Below, piece after piece: positions 1-6,135 of a stretch of DNA of 7,078 bases. The DNA comes from Candidatus Zipacnadia bacterium (GTDB taxonomy: Bacteria; Armatimonadota; Zipacnadia; Zipacnadales; Zipacnadaceae): the NCBI GenBank assembly GCA_029821255.1, contig JALGTS010000059.1:1-7078 (forward strand), given 5' to 3'. Position numbers and translations under genes: made by a program. Positions within the stretch are counted from its first letter, which is position 1; the number at the start of each line of letters is the position of its first letter. The notes below the pieces were generated by a model that was given only the letters and a program-made list of their open reading frames with translations, had not been told where the DNA came from and did no database searches.

Positions 1-345
1 AAGGAAGTAGTCAGCAAGGGCCAGAAAGTCAATGTCAAGCTACTGGACCTGGATGCTACTGCTCATAAGATGACTCTGAGCCTGATAGAGGCAGAAGCTG
101 AACGCGACCGCCGGGAGTACGAGGAGTATATGAAGAGTCAGCAAGCGCCAACGGTCAAGCTTGGTGATCAATTCGGGGAAGTGCTTAACCAGACCAAGGC
201 GTCACTGGCTGATGCTGAGCACTCCAATGAGGACACCAACGAGCCGCCTGAGCTTGAGCCAGCCGACGAAGAAGCCGACACCGAGCATGATAAAGCCGAA
301 GAACCCGAGCAGCCCGAACCAGCTGACCAAAAAGAACCATCCTGA
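1..345 (+). CDS. S1 RNA-binding domain protein, C-terminal part (probably 30S ribosomal protein S1); 5' end outside window
   Basis: The frame is open from base 1 and ends at TGA 343-345, giving 114 residues of a longer protein. The first ~28 residues match the last strands of an S1 (OB-fold) RNA-binding domain: GQKVNVKLLDLD, then KMTLSL, like the usual end of S1 repeats (V-K-V/L-x-D-x-D...R-I-S-L-S-L). A charged, probably helical stretch (EAEAERDRREYEEYM) follows, then a short LGDQFGEVL motif. The last 45 residues are an acidic, proline-containing, probably disordered tail. In ribosomal protein S1, tandem S1 domains hold mRNA at the 30S subunit. Only one domain end is visible, so another S1-domain protein cannot be excluded. 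The coaE gene 26 nt downstream favours rpsA, because rpsA-coaE is a known order in Actinobacteria. The two genes are probably co-transcribed. The S1 fold is seen clearly; the rpsA identity is inferred. Confidence 0.85.
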   Translation, partial: KEVVSKGQKVNVKLLDLDATAHKMTLSLIEAEAERDRREYEEYMKSQQAPTVKLGDQFGEVLNQTKASLADAEHSNEDTNEPPELEPADEEADTEHDKAEEPEQPEPADQKEPS

Positions 346-371
346 GCGCAGAGGCAAGGGGCGCAACGGCA

Positions 372-986
372 GTGATAGTATTGGGAGTAGCCGGGCCGCT
401 GGCCTCCGGTAAATCTACCGTCCTTAAGATGCTTGAGGAACTGGGTGCAGCTACGCTGCGGGCCGATGATGTCTCACGGGAGCTACTCCAGCCTGGCCAA
501 CCGATCCTTGAGCGGGTACGCGCTGCCTTCGGCGAGGAATACTTCACGCCTGAGGGCAAACTACAGCGTAAGAAGCTGGCTGAGCTAATATTTGCTAACT
601 CTGAAGCTCGCCAGCGCTTGAACCAAATCATGCATCCGCCAATGGTGGCGCGATTGCGGGAGATAGCAGACGAATATCGCCGTTCGGACGCTCCTCCACC
701 AGTGGTGGCTATTGAAGCAGCGATCCTTCACCAAATGGGGTTAGACCAAATTGTTGATAAGGTGCTGCTGGTTACAGCCAGCCAGGAGACCCGCATTCGC
801 CGTCTGTACCAACGCGACGGCATTAGCGAAGAGGAAGCGCAGAAACGGGTCAAGCTTCATGACGAGTTAGGCTTGGGGGAGGTCAAAGCTGATTACGTGA
901 TTGCCACAAACGGGAAACTCGCTGAGACCCGCCAGCAAGTAGCGAGTCTGTGGGCACAGCTTATAGAATTGACTACAGCCCAATAA
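372..986 (+). CDS. coaE: dephospho-CoA kinase CoaE
   Basis: CoaE phosphorylates the 3'-hydroxyl of dephospho-CoA with ATP, the last step of cytosolic coenzyme A synthesis. The 204-residue length is normal for the family. Visible features are a Walker A loop GPLASGKST (residues 8-16), the substrate-side segment ADDVSREL (31-38), the MHPPM segment (88-91), RLYQRDG (144-150) followed by SEEEAQKRV, and ADYVIATNG (173-181), equivalent to the family ADYVI-x-N-x-G. The GTG start at 372 places the first beta strand (IVLGVAG) directly at the N terminus as in relatives. An AAGGGG ribosome binding site lies at 356-361, ten bases upstream. Several normally conserved positions differ: Walker A has PLA where GIG is usual, the D-x-P-L-L-F-E segment reads E-A-A-I-L-H-Q (115-121), and the Gln after the lid helix is His163. 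The overall order of motifs still makes CoaE the clear choice. It probably shares a transcript with the upstream S1 gene. Confidence 0.93.
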   Translation: MIVLGVAGPLASGKSTVLKMLEELGAATLRADDVSRELLQPGQPILERVRAAFGEEYFTPEGKLQRKKLAELIFANSEARQRLNQIMHPPMVARLREIADEYRRSDAPPPVVAIEAAILHQMGLDQIVDKVLLVTASQETRIRRLYQRDGISEEEAQKRVKLHDELGLGEVKADYVIATNGKLAETRQQVASLWAQLIELTTAQ

Positions 987-997
987 ACTGCGGGTTA

Positions 998-1015
998 CCA
1001 GCCAGGTGCTGGCCC
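998..1015 (+). terminator. weak terminator-like hairpin after coaE
   Basis: Eleven bases after the coaE stop, CCAGC (998-1002) and GCTGG (1008-1012) can pair around a 5-nt loop. A shifted pairing GCCAG/CTGGC (1001-1013) is also possible, and flanking GGG (992-994) and CCC (1013-1015) could extend the stem across a bulge. The following bases (TCTTGTG) are not a good U-tract, so this is at best an inefficient intrinsic terminator. Its place right after a likely operon end is the main support. Confidence 0.25.
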
Positions 1016-1081
1016 TCTTGTGCGTGTGCGCGGAACATTTTACCCAGGCGTCTACGTTATAAATATACAAGCAAAGTATGC

Positions 1082-1110
1082 TTGACCGACCTATGTCCTT
1101 TTGCTTAAAC
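1082..1110 (+). promoter_or_regulatory. candidate sigma70-type promoter for the ABC operon (weak)
   Basis: TTGACC (1082-1087) matches five of six positions of the sigma70 -35 consensus and lies 17 nt from TTAAAC (1105-1110). That element matches only three of six positions of the -10 consensus. Transcription would start near 1117, about 145 nt before the ATPase start codon, leaving a leader that includes the 1195-1213 inverted repeat. The -35 box overlaps the right arm of the 1068-1084 inverted repeat, a position where a regulator could act. TATAAA at 1058-1063 is a better -10 match but has no acceptable -35 at the right distance. Confidence 0.25.
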
Positions 1111-1194
1111 TCGCTCACAAATAGGTGGCCGAGCTGCCTTAGTATCAACACATCATCAAGACCGGCTTTGCCCCTGACGATACATACAAGTTAA

Positions 1195-1213
1195 CGACCT
1201 CGCGGGCAGGTCG
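1195..1213 (+). repeat. GC-rich inverted repeat (hairpin) in the leader before the ABC ATPase gene
   Basis: CGACCT (1195-1200) and AGGTCG (1208-1213) are perfectly complementary around the 7-nt loop CGCGGGC. The hairpin ends 36 nt before the GGAGG ribosome binding site and is followed by GGCTTTGCTGTCCTATTTT, a T-containing stretch without a compact run. It could be an attenuator, a transcript-stabilising 5' structure or a protein site. The base pairing is seen; any function is inference. Confidence 0.4.
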
Positions 1214-1248
1214 GGCTTTGCTGTCCTATTTTCAAGTTGCAATTGCTT

Positions 1249-1255
1249 CGGAGGA
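1249..1255 (+). promoter_or_regulatory. ribosome binding site that fixes the ABC ATPase start at 1263
   Basis: CGGAGGA is a strong Shine-Dalgarno match, with GGAGG at 1250-1254 and eight bases between it and ATG 1263. The open frame extends upstream to a TTG at 1218, but that start has no comparable site. The extra 15 residues would also precede the normal N terminus of the family, so ATG 1263 is chosen. Confidence 0.85.
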
Positions 1256-1262
1256 CCGCGTT

Positions 1263-2198
1263 ATGATTCAGGCGGAAGGACTAACTAAGTATTACGCCCA
1301 GCATCCTGCCATAGTTGACGTCTCCTTCCAGGTTAATGATGGCGAAATCGTTGCATTCTTGGGACCCAATGGCGCGGGCAAGACAACGACTATGCGAATT
1401 CTGACCGGCTATATGCCCCCCACCTTCGGCACTGCCCGCGTAGCTGGTTTTGATCTCACCGAGCAGTCGCTACAAGCCCGCCGCAACATCGGTTATATGC
1501 CAGAGGCGGTGGCTCTGTATCCGGATATGCGCGTACATCAATACCTGAACTACTGCGGCCGGCTCCAGGGGATGGGCAAAGCCGAGCTGGCCGAGCGGAT
1601 GGAGTATGTAATCGACCGTTGTGGGTTAAGTGAGCGAGCCAGCTCGATCATTGGCACGTTGTCAATGGGCTTCCGCCAGCGCGTAGGGCTGGCCCAGGCT
1701 ATGCTGCACAACCCGCCTGTACTGATCCTTGATGAGCCGACCGTCGGTCTGGACCCCAATCAGATAGTGGAGGTGCGGAATTTAATTAAGAGCTTGGCGG
1801 GCGACCACACGGTCTTGCTGTCCACTCATATCTTGCCCGAGGCGCAGATGACCTGCGAACGGGTAATTATCATCAACAAAGGTGAGATCGTCGCTGAAGG
1901 CAGTCCGCAAGCGCTTACCGCGCAGCTTCGCCAAGCCGAGACATTACTGGTAACGGTGCGCGACGACGACGGCACAGTAGCTCGTCAGATAAAGAACATT
2001 CCCAAAGTGGTTGAGGTAAGCAGCGCTGAGCAGACTGGTAGCTACTATATTGAAACCGAGGTAGGATCAGACCTACGCGCTGATATCAGTAAATTTATCG
2101 TAGATAGGGGCTGGGGTCTGCTGGAGCTGCGGCCAGTGGAGATGTCCCTGGAAGACGTTTTCCGCGAGTTGACTACTGAAGAAAAAGGTGTTGCGTAG
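1263..2198 (+). CDS. ABC transporter ATP-binding protein (ABC-2 / GldA-like family)
   Basis: This 311-residue cytoplasmic ATPase should power the permease encoded immediately after it. The nucleotide-binding domain is complete: Walker A GPNGAGKT (34-41), Q-loop region GYMPE (77-81), signature LSMGFRQR (133-140), Walker B VLILDEPT (153-160) with Asp157 and catalytic Glu158, D-loop GLDP (162-165), and H-loop His189 in LLSTHIL. The Q-loop has Glu where many ABC proteins have Gln, which is common in ABC-2 exporters of the GldA, NosF and drug-efflux type. Residues ~222-311 form the C-terminal accessory domain typical of this subfamily and end with SLEDVFRELT. Its stop codon abuts the permease ATG, indicating translational coupling. 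The partners downstream (GldG-like and DUF4340) place it in the GldA-like branch, but family similarity does not establish a gliding role. Fold and ATPase activity are near certain; the substrate is unknown. Confidence 0.95.
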   Translation: MIQAEGLTKYYAQHPAIVDVSFQVNDGEIVAFLGPNGAGKTTTMRILTGYMPPTFGTARVAGFDLTEQSLQARRNIGYMPEAVALYPDMRVHQYLNYCGRLQGMGKAELAERMEYVIDRCGLSERASSIIGTLSMGFRQRVGLAQAMLHNPPVLILDEPTVGLDPNQIVEVRNLIKSLAGDHTVLLSTHILPEAQMTCERVIIINKGEIVAEGSPQALTAQLRQAETLLVTVRDDDGTVARQIKNIPKVVEVSSAEQTGSYYIETEVGSDLRADISKFIVDRGWGLLELRPVEMSLEDVFRELTTEEKGVA

Positions 2199-2918
2199 AT
2201 GAGAAATATCCTGACCATAGCCGGCAAGGAACTACGCTCCTACTTTACTTCGCCGATGGCCTATGTGCTGGCGGTCTTCTACTTAGGCATCATTGGCTAC
2301 ATCTTCACAGCAATCTTCTTACTGATGCCCCAGGCGGAGACCGAGAATATCCGCGACCTCATCGGTAGCATGCTATTCCTGGCCCTGTTCATCGTTCCTA
2401 TATTAACGATGGGGCTGATTGCTCAAGAGCGAGCCAGCAGAACAATGGAACTGCTTATGACCCGGCCAGTGCGCGACTGGGAGGTAGTTGTGGGCAAGTT
2501 CCTGGGGGCTATGGGGCTATTTACGTCTGTAATAATAATGAGCCTGATCTACCCAGCGATACTCGCCGCCGTGGCAAAGGTGGATTGGATGATGATCCTG
2601 ACCGGATACCTGGGCCTATTGCTGGCAGGAGCAGCCTTTGTTGCTCTGGGCATCCTTGCCAGTTCTCTCACCTCAAACCAGATTGCGGCTGCCATCCTGG
2701 CGATCTTTATGCTGTTGTTCTTCTGGCTTGTTGGTACGCTCTCATATGCAGTCAGCCACAACCTAGGCGATGTTTTCAAGCATCTATCCGTGCTGGAGAA
2801 CTACCAGGATTTCAGCAAGGGAATAATTGACACCAAGAACATCATCTATTTTGTCAGCCTTGTCTTTGTCGGTCTGTTTCTGGCCGTGCGAGCGGTTGAA
2901 AACCGCCGCACTATTTAG
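2199..2918 (+). CDS. ABC-2 type transporter permease (GldF-like)
   Basis: This 239-residue integral membrane protein is the likely channel subunit for the ATPase encoded just upstream. The N terminus (IAGKELRSYFTSPMAYVL) carries the K-E-L...S-P-x-A-Y pattern of GldF/NosY-type permeases. Six hydrophobic segments are visible at about 19-43, 55-75, 101-127, 131-158, 161-184 and 214-233. Between the second and third lies the conserved cytoplasmic motif QERASRTMELLMTRPV (76-91), followed by VVGKFLGA, the usual ABC-2 coupling region (E-R-x-x-x-T-x-E-x-L...P-V...GK). The ATG directly follows the ATPase stop codon, and its ribosome binding site (AAAGGTG, 2184-2190) lies inside the ATPase gene. The length is normal for a single, unfused permease, so the active unit is probably a homodimer with two ATPases. 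The transported substrate, if any, cannot be read from the sequence. Confidence 0.93.
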   Translation: MRNILTIAGKELRSYFTSPMAYVLAVFYLGIIGYIFTAIFLLMPQAETENIRDLIGSMLFLALFIVPILTMGLIAQERASRTMELLMTRPVRDWEVVVGKFLGAMGLFTSVIIMSLIYPAILAAVAKVDWMMILTGYLGLLLAGAAFVALGILASSLTSNQIAAAILAIFMLLFFWLVGTLSYAVSHNLGDVFKHLSVLENYQDFSKGIIDTKNIIYFVSLVFVGLFLAVRAVENRRTI

Positions 2919-3001
2919 GTCTGGCGAGTGACTTATTTACAAAACATAGTGAATACTCCATGACAAAGTCATATACATTAGGTAGTACCAGGTGACAACA
3001 T
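2919..3001 (+). promoter_or_regulatory. 83-nt spacer with small palindromes and the gldG-like ribosome binding site
   Basis: This is the only sizeable gap inside the four-gene cluster. It contains ATGAC-AAA-GTCAT (2960-2972), a perfect 5-bp inverted repeat, and GGTA-G-TACC (2981-2989), an odd-centred palindrome. AGGTGA (2990-2995) is the ribosome binding site, six bases before ATG 3002. TTTACA at 2936-2941 resembles a -35 box but has no convincing -10 partner, so an internal promoter is not supported. No intrinsic terminator is seen, so transcription probably continues into the next gene. Confidence 0.4.
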
Positions 3002-4675
3002 ATGCCCAACGAGAAGGCAAACAAGAGCAACAATAATAACAGCAGAGGTTCGAGCCGGCCCCAGGCGAGTACCACGTTTGAACCGACTGGGTTGGAGAAA
3101 GCCGGTCTCATCAGCGGTTGGCTGGGGCTGTTAGCGATCATCGTTGGCTTGGTGTGGGCAGCAGTTACCAAGCACTTCGCGACGGCGTCATTAGCGTTAG
3201 GCATCGGAGGAGTGGCCTTGGGCTTGTTCTGGATAGTGATTAACATAAGCAAGGTAGCAGCAGCCGTCCGAGGCCGTCAGGCCCAGTTGATTCTCAATTC
3301 GGCAGCGTTTATTCTGGTAATATTGGGAAGCGTGGTGTTAATTAACTATATCGGCGCCCGGCATCATATTCGCAAAGACATGACCAAGTCCCAGCAATTC
3401 TCGCTATCCGAGCAGACCCGCAAAGTGGCCCAGGACCTTGACCAGGAGGTTAGACTGATCGCTTTCTTCTCGGAGGAGTATAAAAGGTCCCCGTATCGCA
3501 ATTGGCTTGAAATCGCCGATCGTCTGCGCGAATACGAGATGCTTTCGCCAAAGATTAAAGTGGAACAATATGACCCCAAGATAGATTTCAGCAAACAAAA
3601 GGAATATGATGCAACGGACGGCTTAATTGTGGTAGAGTCGGGCGACCACCAGGAGAAAGTGTACGGCGGCAGCGAGGAGCAGCTCACCTCGGCAATTCTG
3701 GCCGTCAGCCAAGGGAAGAAGACCAAGGCCTATTTCCTGCAAGGCCATGGTGAGAGCCCGCTGGAGGGAGGCGAGCCCAATTGCGTCACAACCCTAAAAG
3801 ACAACCTGGAGAACCAGCAGTATGAAGTGAAGACCCTCTCATTGATGGCTCAGAAGGAACCACAGGTCCCCGATGACTGCGCGGTGCTGGCTATAATCGG
3901 GCCCCAAAAGCCACTCCATGAGAAGGAAGTCCAGGCTATTAAGCGATACCTTGACCAGGGCGGCAAGCTGTTTGCTGCTGTCGGCGCTCCTCCTGCGCCC
4001 GGTCTTAAGGAGATATTAAGTTCGTATGGTATCACCCCGCTTGATGGCATAGTTATGGACCCCCAGATGAGTCTGTGGGGGCAGGTCAATGTGCCGATAG
4101 TCAACGTACCAGCCTCACACGAGATTACACGGGGATTGGGCGCCGTAATCCTGCCAGTGACACGCGCCTTTACACTGGAAAGCACACCGCCGGAGTATCC
4201 CGGGGGCCCACCCCCACCTGGCCCGCATCCAGTTGCCTTGCTGGAATCATCTTCGGCAGCTTGGCTCGAAACTACTCTTAAGGGCCAACCCAAGAGGGAT
4301 CCCGGCGAGCAGGGCGGTCCCCTGGTGATGGCAGCGCTGGTTGACGAGGCCACCCCACCTTCGCCACCCATACCCGGCATGCCACCCCCACCCAGTGGCA
4401 ACGGCACGCGAGTGGTGGTGGTTGGTACTCCCATCTTAGTCTCTGACACGCTAATACGCCAAGGCATTGATGTTGGAGTGATCTTCGCTCTGAAGAGCAT
4501 TGCCTGGTTGGTGGAAAACGAAAAACTCATCTCAATTCCTCCCAAAGAGACCACTCCCAACCGGGTCACAATCTCCGACCGCCAGCGCAACCTCGCCATT
4601 ATGGCAGTTTGCCTTCTGCCGGCGCTGGTAATGCTGGCTGGTGCAACAGTCTGGTGGCAACGCAGGAGGGGCTAA
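3002..4675 (+). CDS. GldG-family ABC transporter accessory protein (membrane-anchored, large extracytoplasmic domain)
   Basis: This 557-residue protein belongs to the Gldg / ABC-type auxiliary family that accompanies GldA/GldF-like ABC-2 transporters. A hydrophilic, Asn/Ser-rich N terminus (1-30) precedes three membrane segments at about 34-55, 60-81 and 95-117. The family block KDMTKSQQFSLSEQT (125-139) and the LDQEVRLIAFFSEEY strand follow, then the soluble core with KAYFLQGHGES (242-252), comparable to the family K-x-Y-F-L-x-G-H-G-E. Next come CVTTLKDNLE (261-270), VLAIIGPQKPLHEKEVQAIK and LDQGGKLFAAVG. The C-terminal part has VVVVGTPILVSD, FALKSIAWLVENEKLISIPP and one final membrane segment (~529-551) ending in RRRG. 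The soluble core is probably extracytoplasmic. Two proline-rich stretches (396-410 and 451-465) look like flexible inserts. The start has a good AGGTGA site. It lies 6 nt before the DUF4340 gene. The molecular role of this family is unresolved. Confidence 0.9.
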   Translation: MPNEKANKSNNNNSRGSSRPQASTTFEPTGLEKAGLISGWLGLLAIIVGLVWAAVTKHFATASLALGIGGVALGLFWIVINISKVAAAVRGRQAQLILNSAAFILVILGSVVLINYIGARHHIRKDMTKSQQFSLSEQTRKVAQDLDQEVRLIAFFSEEYKRSPYRNWLEIADRLREYEMLSPKIKVEQYDPKIDFSKQKEYDATDGLIVVESGDHQEKVYGGSEEQLTSAILAVSQGKKTKAYFLQGHGESPLEGGEPNCVTTLKDNLENQQYEVKTLSLMAQKEPQVPDDCAVLAIIGPQKPLHEKEVQAIKRYLDQGGKLFAAVGAPPAPGLKEILSSYGITPLDGIVMDPQMSLWGQVNVPIVNVPASHEITRGLGAVILPVTRAFTLESTPPEYPGGPPPPGPHPVALLESSSAAWLETTLKGQPKRDPGEQGGPLVMAALVDEATPPSPPIPGMPPPPSGNGTRVVVVGTPILVSDTLIRQGIDVGVIFALKSIAWLVENEKLISIPPKETTPNRVTISDRQRNLAIMAVCLLPALVMLAGATVWWQRRRG

Positions 4676-4681
4676 GACCAG

Positions 4682-6085
4682 ATGAAACGTTATCAATCCA
4701 CACTGGCAGCTCTGCTAATATTTGTGATACTATTAGCTTGGGTGCTTACCCAAGAGCGGGGGCGAGTACCGGAAAAAGGTGAAATTTTTCGACTGCCACC
4801 TGAGCAGATCTGCAAGCTGGAGATTAGCCATGGCGACGAGCAAATCGTCCTGCAGCGAGAGGGCAAAAAGTGGTATCTAACCAAGCCAGTACGGGGGCTA
4901 GCTGATAACGAAAAGGTCGACAGTATGCTGCAGAGCCTGGTCCAAAGTAAGCCTGGCAAGCGGGAGGGTATTGACCTGACCAGCCCCGACTATGGACTGG
5001 ACAAGCCGATATTGACCGTCACCTTCCACACCAAGACGGGGCAAACCACGACAATCAAGCTGGGCAGCAAGGCTCCTACAGGCGGCGAATATTTCGCGAC
5101 AATTAGTGGCCGCCCCGAGCTTTATTTGTTCAACTCCTCATTCAATACCGCCATGGAAAAGTCGGCTAATGACCTACGCGACCGGAAGCTGGTGCACCTG
5201 AAGAAAGATGATATCCGCAAATTAAAAATCGAACGGCCCGAGGTGACCATCGTAGCCGAGCGAATCAGCAAAGGCGACAAGGATCATTGGCAACTACGCC
5301 AGCCCATAAAGACAGAGGCGGACCGCTTTGCCATTGAGGACGTGGTGGATGGTATAATCCGGGCCAAAGCCGCTGACTTTGCTGACAGGCCTGAAGATCT
5401 GAGCACCGTTGGGCTGGACAAGCCCCAAGCTGTCGTCTCGCTAACCACCAAGGACGGTCAGGAGCAGACCTTCCGCATCGGCAAGCAGATTAAGAAGGAA
5501 GTACCCAAGGAGTACGGGGAGGGCACCGAACAAAAACGAGTAGTCTACGTGGATATGCAGCAGCGTCCACAGTTATTACTGGTCGAAGAGGATTTGCTGA
5601 ACCAGGTGAGCAAGAGCCTTTTTGAGTTGCGCGACAAGACCATTCTTGACTTCGCTAAAGAGAAGGTCGCGCAGATTGAGATCCAATCCAAGGAGAAAGT
5701 CAACTTCACCGTCAATAAGAACGAAGATGGTGAATGGATCCTGGAGACCCCGGCTGGGCTCAAGGCTGACAGTAGCAAGATTGATGACATCCTCTGGGAC
5801 CTGGATGGGCTGCTGGCCACTGCCTTCGAAAAAGAGCACCCAACGCAGAAAGACCTTATGGAATATGGACTGGCTGTCCCTCACACAGTCATAACGTTGA
5901 AAATGGCCGGTCGCAGTAAGCCAATCAAAATCCGTCTGGGCAAGGAAGCCCAGCCCAGCGCCCGCTACTGTCAAACCTCTGAGAGTGAACAGGTATATCA
6001 GATTAATGCCACTGTTTTGCTGGATGATCTGCCCGCTAAGATAGACGACCTAACCACATCTAAGGAGACAAAGTCGGAGCGTTAA
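4682..6085 (+). CDS. DUF4340 domain-containing membrane-anchored protein, three repeats
   Basis: This 467-residue protein starts with a short positive stretch (MKRYQ) and one hydrophobic segment (about 6-23) with no lipobox cysteine, so it is probably an uncleaved signal anchor with the rest outside the cytoplasm. The remainder consists of three similar units of about 125-150 residues. Each begins with a strand like KLEI/KLKI/QIEI, then a Trp-centred strand (KKWYLTKP, DHWQLRQP, EWILETP), a helix, a YGL/VGL-D-K-P-like turn, and an I-x-L/I-G strand. This pattern fits DUF4340 (PF14238). The gene is usually found beside GldG-like and ABC-2 genes, as here. Its ribosome binding site AGGAGGGG (4664-4671) lies within the end of the preceding gene, implying coupled translation. 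The C terminus is hydrophilic (DDLTTSKETKSER). No enzymatic motif is visible; a structural or ligand-binding role beside the transporter is inference. Confidence 0.88.
   Translation: MKRYQSTLAALLIFVILLAWVLTQERGRVPEKGEIFRLPPEQICKLEISHGDEQIVLQREGKKWYLTKPVRGLADNEKVDSMLQSLVQSKPGKREGIDLTSPDYGLDKPILTVTFHTKTGQTTTIKLGSKAPTGGEYFATISGRPELYLFNSSFNTAMEKSANDLRDRKLVHLKKDDIRKLKIERPEVTIVAERISKGDKDHWQLRQPIKTEADRFAIEDVVDGIIRAKAADFADRPEDLSTVGLDKPQAVVSLTTKDGQEQTFRIGKQIKKEVPKEYGEGTEQKRVVYVDMQQRPQLLLVEEDLLNQVSKSLFELRDKTILDFAKEKVAQIEIQSKEKVNFTVNKNEDGEWILETPAGLKADSSKIDDILWDLDGLLATAFEKEHPTQKDLMEYGLAVPHTVITLKMAGRSKPIKIRLGKEAQPSARYCQTSESEQVYQINATVLLDDLPAKIDDLTTSKETKSER
4790..6061 (+). repeat. three diverged internal repeats within the DUF4340 gene
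   Basis: At protein level the units span roughly residues 37-183, 184-334 and 335-460 (bases 4790-5230, 5231-5683 and 5684-6061). Shared landmarks in order are: a hydrophobic opening strand (ICKLEI 43-48, IRKLKI 188-193, VAQIEI 339-344); a Trp strand (Trp64, Trp213, Trp362); the turn YGLDKP (104-109), VGLDKP (253-258), YGLAVP (405-410); and TIKLG (124-128), TFRIG (273-277), KIRLG (426-430). Units 1 and 2 end with closely similar segments, LRDRKLVHL (175-183) and LRDKTILDF (326-334). Nucleotide identity between units is low by eye, so this is an old duplication. Confidence 0.8.
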
Positions 6086-6135
6086 CCTCAACAGGACGGT
6101 CAGTCGAGATTGCGCACAGTTAGCAGTTACGGGCC

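Larger units (their letters stand above)
987..1262 (+). promoter_or_regulatory. intergenic region between coaE and the ABC operon, with small inverted repeats
   Basis: This is the longest non-coding stretch in the window (276 nt), and no convincing gene is seen in it on either strand. It holds three exact 6-bp inverted repeats: CAAGCA/TGCTTG around a 5-nt loop (1068-1084), ACCTAT/ATAGGT separated by 26 nt (1089-1126), and CGACCT/AGGTCG around a GC-rich 7-nt loop (1195-1213). An AT-rich patch (TTATAAATATACAA, about 1057-1070) stands out from the surroundings. I recognise no tRNA, known riboswitch or known small RNA. The most likely content is the promoter and leader of the ABC cluster. Confidence 0.5.

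Noticed and set aside
867..1151. 94-codon minus-strand frame covering the coaE end and part of the intergenic region
   Set aside because: It overlaps the conserved C terminus of CoaE, has no recognisable motif and no ribosome binding site was noticed.
1078..1194. 38-codon + strand frame starting at ATG 1078 in the intergenic region
   Set aside because: No Shine-Dalgarno sequence precedes it, and the translation shows no family pattern or consistent codon bias.
1218..1262. Upstream TTG start extending the ABC ATPase by 15 residues
   Set aside because: It has no ribosome binding site at the right distance, while GGAGG lies 8 nt before ATG 1263, and family members begin close to that Met.
987..1262. 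Possible tRNA, SRP RNA or riboswitch in the coaE-ABC gap
   Set aside because: No T-loop GGTTCGA-type motif, SRP tetraloop core or known aptamer core was found; only short unlinked inverted repeats are present.
2960..2995. 11-codon reading frame (MTKSYTLGSTR) whose TGA lies in the ribosome binding site of the GldG-like gene
   Set aside because: The arrangement could suggest a leader peptide, but the tiny frame has no ribosome binding site and no biased composition, so chance is the simpler reading.
3020..3053. AAC/AAT/AGC triplet run at the start of the GldG-like gene as a microsatellite
   Set aside because: It is only a few imperfect triplets encoding a hydrophilic Asn/Ser-rich N terminus, with too few exact units to call a repeat locus.
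3850..4599. 249-codon open frame on the minus strand inside the GldG-like gene
   Set aside because: The translation resembles no known family and is rich in Pro, Ser and Gly from the complement of a real gene; the + strand frame carries clear family motifs throughout.
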